Positions 46,654 to 56,031 of a stretch of DNA of 64,000 nucleotides are shown here, piece by piece. The notes beneath the pieces are model-generated. The model was given only the letters and a program-made list of their open reading frames with translations. It searched no databases and was not told the DNA's origin. Source of the DNA: an uncultured Mucilaginibacter sp. (lineage in GTDB: Bacteria; Bacteroidota; Bacteroidia; Sphingobacteriales; Sphingobacteriaceae); the NCBI RefSeq assembly GCF_903893715.1, contig NZ_CAITNG010000139.1, positions 1 to 64,000 on the forward strand. Reading direction: 5' to 3'. Made by a program: the position numbers and the translations under genes. How positions within the stretch are numbered: the stretch's first letter is position 1; every line of letters starts with the position of its first letter.

Positions 46654-47649
46654 ATGAGAGCATTAGTTTTAGAAAGTTTTGATAACCCTTTTGCCCTGAA
46701 GGAAGTTGAAAAACCAGCGCTGCAAGCCGGCGAAGTTTTGGTACAAGTAAAAGCGGCGGCGCTAAACCGCCGCGATTGGTGGATAACCCGAGGCAAGTAC
46801 GCGGGCATCAAATACCCGTCAATTATCGGTTCGGATGGTGCGGGTGTTGTGGCCGAGATTGGCGAGGGAGTTGACCCGAAATGGCTGGGGAAAGAGGTGA
46901 TTATCAATCCAGGTGATAAATGGGGCGATGACCCGAATTGCCAGTCGAAAGAGTTTAATATACTGGGTTTACCCGATAATGGCACTTTTGCTGAATACGT
47001 AAAAATAAGCGACCGCCGTTTATACAGAAAACCCCAATATTTAACCTGGGAGCAAACGGCGGCTATCCCCGTGGCGGGTTTAACAGCTTACCGTGCGCTT
47101 TTTACCAAAGGGAAAGCTGTAAAAGGTAATACCGTGCTGATAGTAGGTGTTGGCAGTGGCACGGGTGCTATAGCCTTACAACTGGCATTGGCGGCAGGTT
47201 GCAAGGTATATGTAACATCAGGCTCGACAGAGAAACTGGATATAGCCCGGAAAATGGGCGCTACCGATGGCGTTATTTATAAAGATGCCGATTGGGACGA
47301 ACATTTGAAGGCCATGTCGGGTGGGTTTGATGTGATCATAGACAGTGCATTGGGCGAAGGTTTTGCCAAACTGCCGGACATTTGCAAACCGGGCGCACGT
47401 ATCGTGTTCTTTGGCGGCACAGCCGGCGACATACCACCAACCAACGGCCGTAAGATATTTTGGAAACAACTACAGATATTGGGCACCACATTGGGTACGC
47501 AGGAAGAATTTGAAGCCATGGTAGATTTTATTGAAGAACACCATATTATACCCGTGGTTGACGCGGTGTTCCCGTTGGAGGACGCGAAAAGCGCCTTTCA
47601 AAAAATGGACAATTCCACACAGTTTGGCAAGATCGTGATCAAAATGTAG
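46654..47649 (+). CDS. Zinc-binding/quinone oxidoreductase-type alcohol dehydrogenase (MDR family)
   Basis: VKAAALNRRDWWITRGKY...GSDGAGVVAEIGEGVD; VLIVGVGSGTGAIALQLALAAG. Confidence 0.9.
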   Translation: MRALVLESFDNPFALKEVEKPALQAGEVLVQVKAAALNRRDWWITRGKYAGIKYPSIIGSDGAGVVAEIGEGVDPKWLGKEVIINPGDKWGDDPNCQSKEFNILGLPDNGTFAEYVKISDRRLYRKPQYLTWEQTAAIPVAGLTAYRALFTKGKAVKGNTVLIVGVGSGTGAIALQLALAAGCKVYVTSGSTEKLDIARKMGATDGVIYKDADWDEHLKAMSGGFDVIIDSALGEGFAKLPDICKPGARIVFFGGTAGDIPPTNGRKIFWKQLQILGTTLGTQEEFEAMVDFIEEHHIIPVVDAVFPLEDAKSAFQKMDNSTQFGKIVIKM

Positions 47650-47654
47650 CACCT

Positions 47655-48680
47655 ATGCTTCAGTTAGCAGTTGAAGCCATAAAATGGGAGAGCCCCGATA
47701 CCGCTACCTTTTTTTTGAGAGAGGTGAACAATCAACCAATAAGCTACAAAGCGGGGCAATTTATTACACTCGTGTTTTCGCACCACAACAAGGAGATACG
47801 CCGGTCGTACTCTATCAGTTCATCTCCTGATGAGGCATTGTTGGCTATTACCGTAAAACGGATCGAGAACGGCGAGATATCACGATTTCTGTTAAGCAAA
47901 GCTAAAGTTGGCGATTTATGGGACGTGTTACCGCCGGCGGGGAAGTTTGTGATCGTAGACTACAGCAGCCAGAAAGACATCATCTATTTCGCGGCGGGGA
48001 GTGGCATTGCGCCTGTTTACGCGCATCTCAAATATATCTTATCACGCCAGGGCGAAAGTCATATTACCCTGGTTTATAGCAACCGTCATATCAAATCAAC
48101 TTTATTTTATAACGAGTTGAAGCAAATGGCTGCGGCTTATCCAAATCGTTTTACGCTGATCTTTCTTTTCAGCGAAAGCGGGAACGGCATAAAAGCGCAA
48201 CGCCTGAATAATGACCGGGTAATACAATTGGTGAATGATAACCTGCAATTCGCGCCCAACGATGCGGAGTTCTTTTTATGCGGGCCGTTCGCCTATATGC
48301 GGATGGTGAAGCTGACCTTGATGACGATGCATTTTAAGCCATCGCAAATACGTAAGGAGAATTTTGTGATCGAAACAAAACCTCAAACACATTTTACCAA
48401 GTATCCCGCAAAGGAAATAAAGCTGAAATTTGCCGGCAAGGTTTATGACTTGCAGGTTGGCGAAAACCAAACCATATTGGATGCCGCTTTGCAAAACAAT
48501 ATCCAATTACCCTATAGCTGCAAAGCAGGGATTTGCTCGAGCTGTACAGCTATTTGCAGCAGCGGCAAAGTGGTAATGAGCGTTAACGATGTGCTGACCG
48601 ACGAGGACCTGCAAGCCAAATGGATACTCACATGTACAGGGCATCCGGTGAGCGACAACGTAGTTATTGTATTTCCATAA
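47655..48680 (+). CDS. Ferredoxin reductase with C-terminal 2Fe-2S domain (PaaE/HmpA-like)
   Basis: RRSYSISSSPDE (FAD); CGPFAYM; plant-type ferredoxin motif CKAGICSSCTAICSSG. Confidence 0.9.
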   Translation: MLQLAVEAIKWESPDTATFFLREVNNQPISYKAGQFITLVFSHHNKEIRRSYSISSSPDEALLAITVKRIENGEISRFLLSKAKVGDLWDVLPPAGKFVIVDYSSQKDIIYFAAGSGIAPVYAHLKYILSRQGESHITLVYSNRHIKSTLFYNELKQMAAAYPNRFTLIFLFSESGNGIKAQRLNNDRVIQLVNDNLQFAPNDAEFFLCGPFAYMRMVKLTLMTMHFKPSQIRKENFVIETKPQTHFTKYPAKEIKLKFAGKVYDLQVGENQTILDAALQNNIQLPYSCKAGICSSCTAICSSGKVVMSVNDVLTDEDLQAKWILTCTGHPVSDNVVIVFP

Positions 48681-49602
48681 CCTCTTTTTTCTTTTTGCTA
48701 CGCATGCGTTTGGGCACAAACTCCAATATCTCATTTTTTAGGGCCTCAATCATGCGGCGTTTCAGGTAGTTCTTTTGGATAACGATGCTGACTTCGCGCA
48801 CGGGCTCGGGCGATTTGAAGTGGCGAACCTTATCGAGCTGCTTGTCTGTTAAGTCGGACAGCGAAAGTTCAGGCAATATGGTTGCGCCATTGTTTTGTTC
48901 TACCATGCGTTTCAGGGTTTCCACGCTGCCGGTATTGTACTCAAAATGCTGGAAGCCCTTGGTGGCACGGCGGCGCTGGCAAATGTTCAATACCTGCTCG
49001 CGCATGCAATGGCCCTCGTTAAGTACCCATATCTCTTCCATGTCGATATCATCGGGTTCGATGCTTTTCTTTTTAAACAGCTTGCTGCTTTTTGAGGCGT
49101 AGGCTACAAAGTTTTCGTAAAACACAGGAATCTCTAAAATACCGGCTTCGTGGAGCGGGGTCGATAGGATACCGCAGTCTATAGTACCCAGTTTTAATTT
49201 TTGTACGATTTCTTCGGTGGGTTGCTCCCATACAATAAGCTTTACCAAAGGGTAGTTTTCGATAAAGCGGGTAATGATGCGGGGCAATAAGTAAGGGGAA
49301 ATGGTGGGTATGATACCGATTTTCAATTCGCCCGACAGTTCTTTTTGCCTGTCGCTGATAATTTCCTTTATCTTTTGGCTTTCGGACAACAGGATACGCG
49401 CCTGGGCGATAATCTCTTCACCAATTTCGGTGGGTACAACGGGTTGCTTACTACGGTCGAATATCTTAACACCCAAGGTGTCTTCCAGTTTTTGCACCTG
49501 CATACTTAAAGTAGGCTGCGTTACAAAACACTTTTCGGCGGCTAAAACAAAGCTGCGGTAGCTGTCTAACGCAACAATGTATTCCAGTTGTACTATGGTC
49601 AT
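48664..49602 (-). CDS. oxyR: LysR family regulator, OxyR-like (hydrogen peroxide-inducible genes activator)
   Basis: LEYIVALDSYRSFVLAAEKCFVTQPTLSMQVQKLEDTLGVKIFDRSKQPVVPTEIG; ...EGHCMREQVLNIC matches the redox Cys region. Confidence 0.88.
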   Translation of the reverse strand: MTIVQLEYIVALDSYRSFVLAAEKCFVTQPTLSMQVQKLEDTLGVKIFDRSKQPVVPTEIGEEIIAQARILLSESQKIKEIISDRQKELSGELKIGIIPTISPYLLPRIITRFIENYPLVKLIVWEQPTEEIVQKLKLGTIDCGILSTPLHEAGILEIPVFYENFVAYASKSSKLFKKKSIEPDDIDMEEIWVLNEGHCMREQVLNICQRRRATKGFQHFEYNTGSVETLKRMVEQNNGATILPELSLSDLTDKQLDKVRHFKSPEPVREVSIVIQKNYLKRRMIEALKNEILEFVPKRMRSKKKKEVMEIQ

Positions 49603-49679
49603 TCTATTATAGTTGTAATCTATCCAAATATAATAATTATTGATTCCTTCTATAACACAACCACTATTTAACTAAATAA

Positions 49680-49713
49680 AAAAGGGTAAACAATCCATAT
49701 TGTTTACCCTTTT
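49680..49713 (-). terminator. Terminator downstream of glmS
   Basis: AAAAGGGTAAACAA-TCCATA-TTGTTTACCCTTTT. Confidence 0.85.
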
Positions 49714-49731
49714 CAAAAACCTTACTTAAAC

Positions 49732-51567
49732 TTATTCCACAGTTACAGATTTAGCCAGGTTACGTGGCTGATCCACGTTACAGCCACGCATCACGGCGAT
49801 ATGGTATGCCAAGAGCTGCAGCGGGATAGTAGCCACCAACGGTACGAAAGCTTCATGGGTTTCAGGTATTTCGATTACGTAATCGGCCATGTCCCTGACA
49901 TCTACATCACCTTCGGATACGATGGCTATTACTTTGCCTTTACGAGCTTTTACTTCTTGTATGTTGCTAACTACTTTCTCGTATGACGAATTTTTGGTGG
50001 CGATGAACACTACCGGCATCTCCTCATCAATTAAAGCAATAGGGCCGTGTTTCATTTCGGCGGCAGGGTAGCCTTCGGCGTGGATGTATGATATTTCTTT
50101 CAGCTTTAATGCACCTTCCAAAGCAACCGGGAACGAACTGCCGCGGCCCAAAAAGATGAAGTTTGAAGAGTCTTTAAATACCTCGGCTATTTTGATGATG
50201 TGGTCATCAGCAAGCAAAGCGCGCTCTATCAAAGTGGGTATCTCGTTAAGCTCGGTTAAATACTCAATCAATTTACTTTGAGTGATGGCACCCCGAACCT
50301 GCGCGATATAAAATGCGAGCATGGTTAAAGCGGTAACTTGGGCGGTAAAAGCTTTTGTCGATGCCACACCAATTTCGGGGCCAGCGTGCACATACACGCC
50401 CGCATGCGAAGTACGCGGGATGGATGAACCAACCACATTACAAATACCAAAAATAGTTGCACCACGGTCTTTAGCAAGTTCTATCGCGGCCATGGTATCG
50501 GCGGTTTCGCCTGACTGGGAGATGGCAATTACCAGGTCCTTTTCGGTGATGATGGGATTACGGTACCTGAACTCGGAGGCATATTCAACTTCTACCGGTA
50601 CACGGGCATATTCTTCTATCAGGTATTCGCCCACCAGACCCGAGTGCCATGAGGTGCCGCAGGCCACGATGATGATACGGTCGATGTTCTTTAACTTTTC
50701 TGTATACTCCTTAATACCGCCCAATTGCACTTTACCTGTTGACGGATAAATACGGCCACGTAAACAATCCCTGATGGAGCGCGGCTGTTCGTAAATTTCT
50801 TTCAACATGAAGTGGTCATACCCGCCTTTTTCCAACAATTCCAGTTTCAGGTCAAGTTCTTCGATATACGGAGTCTGGATAGTATTGTCAATATTTTTTA
50901 CCAGCAAATCATCTTTCCGGATATAAGCGATTTCGTTATCATTAAGATAGATGACATTTTTTGTGTATTCCACAATAGGTGTGGCATCTGATGCCACAAA
51001 ATACTCACCTTTCCCCACCCCAATTACCAATGGGCTGCCTTTTCGGGCGGCTATTAATTGGTCGGGCTCATCGCTGCTCATGATGACGATAGCGTAAGCG
51101 CCCACTACTTTATTAAGCGCAACACGTACAGCCTCGCGCAGGTCGAGACCGGTTTCGCTTTGAATATTTTCTATCAGGTGGATCAATACCTCGGTATCAG
51201 TATCACTTTTGAATACGTGGCCAGCGGCAATAAGTGCTTCCTTTATCACGCCATAGTTTTCGATAATACCGTTGTGGATGATAGTTAGTTTACGGTTACC
51301 GGATGAGTGGGGGTGCGAGTTTCGGTCGCTGGGGGCGCCATGCGTTGCCCAGCGGGTATGGCCCATGCCGATGTGGCCTTTCAGGTTAACATCTTTTACA
51401 AAGTTCTCCAGATCGCTTACTTTACCGGCCTTTTTATAAACTTTAAGCTCAGTATCAATTAGCGCGATACCAGCGCTATCGTACCCACGGTACTCTAAAC
51501 GGTGAAGCCCCTTAATAACAATGGGGTAAGCATCCCTGTAACCTACGTATCCTACTATTCCGCACAT
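49732..51567 (-). CDS. glmS: Glutamine-fructose-6-phosphate transaminase (isomerizing)
   Basis: MCGIVGYVGYRDAYPIVIKGLHRLEYRGYDSAGIAL; start corrected to MCGIVG (catalytic Cys2). Confidence 0.97.
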   Translation of the reverse strand: MCGIVGYVGYRDAYPIVIKGLHRLEYRGYDSAGIALIDTELKVYKKAGKVSDLENFVKDVNLKGHIGMGHTRWATHGAPSDRNSHPHSSGNRKLTIIHNGIIENYGVIKEALIAAGHVFKSDTDTEVLIHLIENIQSETGLDLREAVRVALNKVVGAYAIVIMSSDEPDQLIAARKGSPLVIGVGKGEYFVASDATPIVEYTKNVIYLNDNEIAYIRKDDLLVKNIDNTIQTPYIEELDLKLELLEKGGYDHFMLKEIYEQPRSIRDCLRGRIYPSTGKVQLGGIKEYTEKLKNIDRIIIVACGTSWHSGLVGEYLIEEYARVPVEVEYASEFRYRNPIITEKDLVIAISQSGETADTMAAIELAKDRGATIFGICNVVGSSIPRTSHAGVYVHAGPEIGVASTKAFTAQVTALTMLAFYIAQVRGAITQSKLIEYLTELNEIPTLIERALLADDHIIKIAEVFKDSSNFIFLGRGSSFPVALEGALKLKEISYIHAEGYPAAEMKHGPIALIDEEMPVVFIATKNSSYEKVVSNIQEVKARKGKVIAIVSEGDVDVRDMADYVIEIPETHEAFVPLVATIPLQLLAYHIAVMRGCNVDQPRNLAKSVTVE

Positions 51568-51597
51568 GTGATAAAAATTTAAATGAAGGTATAAAAA

Positions 51598-51632
51598 AAA
51601 AGCATCCTTCTGATAAATCAAAAGGGATGCCA
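51598..51632 (-). terminator. Probable terminator of the DUF4270 gene
   Basis: On minus: GGCATCCC...GAAGGATGC followed by T tract. Confidence 0.5.
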
Positions 51633-51668
51633 ATATTTTAATTCGATAAAATTATAAAATATAAATGC

Positions 51669-53135
51669 TTATTTGGTTACTTTATTGTAAAGTATGTTCA
51701 ACTTCATTTTGTATGGCGATGTTTTATTACCACCTACCACAGAACGGCCGTTAAAATATACAGAGGGGTTAACGTCTATCGATGCAGCGCCAATAGACGC
51801 GCCAGTACTGTCGGCAGGTGCTATAAAAGTGCCGTAATCTGTTAATTTACCGCGCAGCAAATCATCAACATAGCCTGTAATTAAAAAACTGTAATATTGA
51901 TGATAAGTATCATAAAACCCACCGAATGAGCCTACGCTGATATAGCGGGGGTCGGATGAATAAGCGTCGGGCACAACCGATCGCTGATGGGCAATATCCC
52001 ACCTGTACAACGTAATGCGCGGCAACGGGGGAAAAGGTATGCCTGTGCCTGCCACTGGTGTTACAATCAATTGCGCCTGATTAATGCCGAAGTCGACAAT
52101 GCTTGTTGTATCGAGCGAAGGGTTGGCGGTGAAGCTGCTTTTGCGGATATCGTGCAGCAAACGGGCCGCCTTTAAATACGGGAAGCTTATTTTACCACGT
52201 AAGCCTGACAAGCCTTGCAGATATACGTTTGGAAAAGAACCGGTTTGATTAGTTGGCTTAAGTTGGTTTACGATATCGCTGTTAATGCTATAATCGTGTT
52301 TTATCTGTACAGCATGCATATTGGCCACGGGTAAAGTGGTTACTACAGTATCAGGATTGGTGGTAACGTAAACAATTTTGTAATAAACATCGATGCGGGC
52401 CGATGACGAGATGTTGAAAAACATGGTACCACCCGGGTGATTCGAATTTACGTTGCTGCTATTAATGCTGATAAACAAACCTTTTATGGCGTTTTCGAAA
52501 ACTTGGTTTGTTGCCAGCTGGCTTGCTGTAGCGTTAAAGAAATTGTTATAAATAAAGTTAGGGTCGATAGGGATACGCAATTGAGGCACCACTTTTTTTA
52601 CGGTATCGGGACCCCCGGTAACAATGTCCACAATCTTCAGGGTATCGGTTGGTTTAGGCACAAAAGTTTTTGAACCAATAACTTTGCTGTTATAGTTCCA
52701 AACCTTATTGTTATAGTATGCCTGGCCCAGTACAGGTTCGGCTAACTGGTAAACATTCATGTTAAAAGTACTGCTGATATCGCCATAGTACTTTTTATCA
52801 TAATCGAGGACCAAAACCGCCGAATCGATACGTGGCGTACCGGTGGGTGCAGTAAATGCTACGCTACCGGGCAGACTGACGCTGGCTGCAAGGTCGGCTT
52901 CGGTTGTTCCCAATACGGGATCTTTAAAAAACGCAATGGGCACAATGGTGTCATTGCTGGTCAACACGGTATCATCGAGAGCGGTAACGGCTTTTATTGT
53001 GGTGGTATCGTTTAAGTTACCTTGTACAGATTTTGCCGGATCTATACCCAACCCTATACTGTCCGGGTTTTTACAGCCGGCAAAAATAAAAAGACTTATC
53101 AACAGGGTCAATAAGTCTAATCTAATAAACTTCAT
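51669..53135 (-). CDS. DUF4270 domain lipoprotein
   Basis: LLTLLISLFIFAGCKNPDSIGLGIDP lipobox; typical Bacteroidota DUF4270 sequence pattern. Confidence 0.85.
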   Translation of the reverse strand: MKFIRLDLLTLLISLFIFAGCKNPDSIGLGIDPAKSVQGNLNDTTTIKAVTALDDTVLTSNDTIVPIAFFKDPVLGTTEADLAASVSLPGSVAFTAPTGTPRIDSAVLVLDYDKKYYGDISSTFNMNVYQLAEPVLGQAYYNNKVWNYNSKVIGSKTFVPKPTDTLKIVDIVTGGPDTVKKVVPQLRIPIDPNFIYNNFFNATASQLATNQVFENAIKGLFISINSSNVNSNHPGGTMFFNISSSARIDVYYKIVYVTTNPDTVVTTLPVANMHAVQIKHDYSINSDIVNQLKPTNQTGSFPNVYLQGLSGLRGKISFPYLKAARLLHDIRKSSFTANPSLDTTSIVDFGINQAQLIVTPVAGTGIPFPPLPRITLYRWDIAHQRSVVPDAYSSDPRYISVGSFGGFYDTYHQYYSFLITGYVDDLLRGKLTDYGTFIAPADSTGASIGAASIDVNPSVYFNGRSVVGGNKTSPYKMKLNILYNKVTK

Positions 53136-53149
53136 ATATGTTTTTTATC

Positions 53150-53974
53150 TTATGCAACGTGCACCAATTCTTCGTTGGCTATTTCGTCGTAAAAATTGTA
53201 ATAATTTTCGAAATCTGAAGTAGATTCGAAATCTAAAAGCGATTTATTGCTGTTTTTAACATTATTTAACACATCAGCATCGATATTGGCACTGCCCAGC
53301 ACTATCCCATCAGAGTAATGGATGGCACCTGCATATAAGGCGGAGTTGGTGCCTTGGCCATACACTTCGGTGTGGCTTTCAGTCATGTCGGCCATTACGG
53401 CTTTGTGTGCAAACCCATCGGCCATTGGGCCTTCAAAATCGTTTTCGTAAACAGAGTACACTACTTTTGAATGTTTAAAGGTAGGATCGTCTTTATAGGT
53501 GGTTTTAAGGTATGCCGGTACAAGCGCACTCATCCAACCATGGCAATGAACGATATCGGGAGCCCAGCCTAATTTTTTAACGGTTTCTAAAGCACCTTTA
53601 CAAAAGAAGATCATCCGCTCATCGTTATCGGCATAAAACTTACCGTCTTTATCGGCAAAAACGTGTTTACGTTGAAAGTACTCTTCATTATCTAAAAAAT
53701 ACACCTGCATACGTGCGGCAGGTATGGAAGCAACTTTAATGATCAAAGGGTTATCATTATCGTTGATGATGATGTTCATGCCCGAAAGGCGTATCACTTC
53801 GTGTAACCTGTTCCTGCGTTCGTTGATACTGCCAAACCTTGGCATCAGAATTCGGATCTCGAACCCTTTGTCCTGCATTGCCTGTGGTAATTGGCGGGTA
53901 ATTTCAGAAATTTTTGTTAGTTCGAGGAAGGGAGACATTTCATGAGTAATGAACAAAAGCTTGGATTTAGCCAT
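53150..53974 (-). CDS. Glycogen/starch synthase-like, GT5 N-terminal domain only
   Basis: KLLFITHEMSPFLELTKISEITRQLPQAMQDKGFEIRILMPRFG; DIVHCHGWMSALVPAYLK; no C-terminal GT1-type half. Confidence 0.85.
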   Translation of the reverse strand: MAKSKLLFITHEMSPFLELTKISEITRQLPQAMQDKGFEIRILMPRFGSINERRNRLHEVIRLSGMNIIINDNDNPLIIKVASIPAARMQVYFLDNEEYFQRKHVFADKDGKFYADNDERMIFFCKGALETVKKLGWAPDIVHCHGWMSALVPAYLKTTYKDDPTFKHSKVVYSVYENDFEGPMADGFAHKAVMADMTESHTEVYGQGTNSALYAGAIHYSDGIVLGSANIDADVLNNVKNSNKSLLDFESTSDFENYYNFYDEIANEELVHVA

Positions 53975-54127
53975 CTCTAGTCTGTATTAATTTTATGTAA
54001 AGAACTCAAAAAATTTGAGTTTGCAAATATAAGCATTATCTTATGATATATCAACGATTTATGCAAGTTGTTTTGGTAATATTTAACCAATTGCTAATCT
54101 TTGCGTCCCCTTTAAAAAGCAAACCAG

Positions 54128-54964
54128 TTGAAAATCTTCACTACCAGACAAAAACTGCACGAATACTTGGCCGAAATGCGTTTAAACGGCAAAACAACAG
54201 GCCTTGTACCCACTATGGGAGCACTGCACAACGGGCATATCTCGTTGTTGGCCACGGCCAAACGGCAAACCGACGTGGTGGTTTGCAGCATTTTCGTCAA
54301 CCCAACACAGTTTAACGACGCAAACGACCTGGAAAAATATCCCCGGCCAATAGAAAGCGACATCGAAAAATTGAAAAACGCCGATTGCGACGTATTGTTT
54401 AACCCCACGGTTGACGAAATGTATGGCCCCAACGAGACCTGGCATTTGGATATAGGCCCGTTGGAACATTTGCTGGAAGGCCGCACCCGGCCCGGGCACT
54501 ATCAGGGGGTTACCCAAGTGGTAGCTAAGCTGTTCAATATTATTGAACCGGACATGGCATTTTTTGGGCAAAAAGATTATCAGCAGGTTTTAGTGATAAG
54601 CCGCATGGTGGAACTGCTCAAATTGCCAGTTAAAATGGTGATGTGCCCCATTGTGCGCGACGAAGGCGGGTTGGCCATGAGCAGCCGCAATGTGCATTTG
54701 AGTGCCGACGACAGGCAGCACGCTTTGGTGCTGAGTAAAACACTTAACATGGTAAAGGAACAATACCAACACCATACCCTTGCCGAATTGAAAGAGCTGG
54801 CCACTGCGTTCATCAACAGCGAGCCAGGTGTTATACTGGATTACTTTGAAATTGCTGATGGCGTTACCCTGCTGCCCGCGCAACCCGACTCGACAAAGGT
54901 AGTGGCCCTGGTTGCCGCCAGAGTGGGCAATACGAGGTTGATTGATAATATGATATTGGGGTAA
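54128..54964 (+). CDS. panC: Pantothenate synthetase (TTG start)
   Basis: GLVPTMGALHNGHISLL; FVNPTQFNDANDLEKYPR; FFGQKDYQQVLVI; MSSRNVHLS. Confidence 0.95.
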   Translation: MKIFTTRQKLHEYLAEMRLNGKTTGLVPTMGALHNGHISLLATAKRQTDVVVCSIFVNPTQFNDANDLEKYPRPIESDIEKLKNADCDVLFNPTVDEMYGPNETWHLDIGPLEHLLEGRTRPGHYQGVTQVVAKLFNIIEPDMAFFGQKDYQQVLVISRMVELLKLPVKMVMCPIVRDEGGLAMSSRNVHLSADDRQHALVLSKTLNMVKEQYQHHTLAELKELATAFINSEPGVILDYFEIADGVTLLPAQPDSTKVVALVAARVGNTRLIDNMILG

Positions 54965-55023
54965 TTCCGGTTTTTGGATTTCAACCATAAGCCTTATCTT
55001 GTGCTTATCAACCACCTATCGTA

Positions 55024-56025
55024 ATGAAAATAAAAATATGGCTTTGTTTGGGTATTGGCTTGTTTTGCGCGAAGCAGGACCTTGCACAACTTGGCAACGT
55101 GTATTATTTTAAAAGTTACGGGGAAATCTTTAATGTAGAAGTTAAAACTAAAGATAGTGCCGATTTTGTACGCGTGGTGACAGAGCCTGATTCGGGCACA
55201 ACGTTGTACAACATTTCAGAATATTACAAAAATGGTAAACGCAGACTAATTGGAAAAACATCAACGGTAGCGGGTACGATGTTACAAGGATACTGTATCA
55301 ACTTTTATCCTAACGGCAAAAAACAACAAGTTGCAAACTATGTAGATGGCCAAATGCATGGCGATGTATTCACCTACTATCCCAATGGCGCAATATATGT
55401 GGTAAAGGAATACACTCCCGGTATTCTCGTCCCGCAATATAACCTTTTGAAGAGTGATTCGATAATCAAGGCTTGCTATGATTCAACGGGCAAAGCCTTG
55501 GTAACCGACGGTAGTGGATATTATATTGGATATACAAAAGATTTTAAAAGCATTTTTGAAGAAGGTAATATCAAATCGGGATTAAAGGATGGTAATTGGA
55601 AAGGATTGGGAGAAGTTGATAGCAGTAAAATAACATTTATCGAAAGCTATCAGAATGGTAAATTGGTTGTGGGACAAGCAACCGATCTGTCTGGAAAAAT
55701 TTACAGTTATTCAGAACGTGAAACGCCTGCAAATTATGACGGCGGCATGGAAAAATTTTACAATTTTCTTGCGAAGAATATTCACTATCCCAAGGCAGCT
55801 AAAGAAGCCGAAACTCAGGGTAAGGTGATGTTGCAGTTTAATATTGACAAAGATGGCTCATTAGGAAATATTAATGTTCTGCAGTCGCCAGGCAACGGTC
55901 TTGCCGAGGAGTCTGTTCGCGTTTTAAAAATGACTCCAAAATGGATACCTGGACAAAAATTTGGTCAAATAGCTAAAACCTTATTTATCATACCGGTTAA
56001 TTTTACTTTTAGCGCGATAAAATAA
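55024..56025 (+). CDS. Secreted MORN-2 repeat protein with C-terminal TonB_C-like domain (paralogue 1)
   Basis: FYPNGKKQQVANYVDGQMHGDVFTYYPNGAIY; C-terminal YPKAAKEAETQGKVMLQFNIDKDGSLGNINVLQSPGNGLAEESVRVLKMTPKWIPG. Confidence 0.85.
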   Translation: MKIKIWLCLGIGLFCAKQDLAQLGNVYYFKSYGEIFNVEVKTKDSADFVRVVTEPDSGTTLYNISEYYKNGKRRLIGKTSTVAGTMLQGYCINFYPNGKKQQVANYVDGQMHGDVFTYYPNGAIYVVKEYTPGILVPQYNLLKSDSIIKACYDSTGKALVTDGSGYYIGYTKDFKSIFEEGNIKSGLKDGNWKGLGEVDSSKITFIESYQNGKLVVGQATDLSGKIYSYSERETPANYDGGMEKFYNFLAKNIHYPKAAKEAETQGKVMLQFNIDKDGSLGNINVLQSPGNGLAEESVRVLKMTPKWIPGQKFGQIAKTLFIIPVNFTFSAIK

Positions 56026-56031
56026 TTGTTT

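Noticed and set aside
49732-51567. glmS-type riboswitch/ribozyme upstream of glmS
   Set aside because: The ~100 nt upstream of 51567 are AT-rich and contain only the DUF4270 terminator; no ribozyme-like conserved core visible
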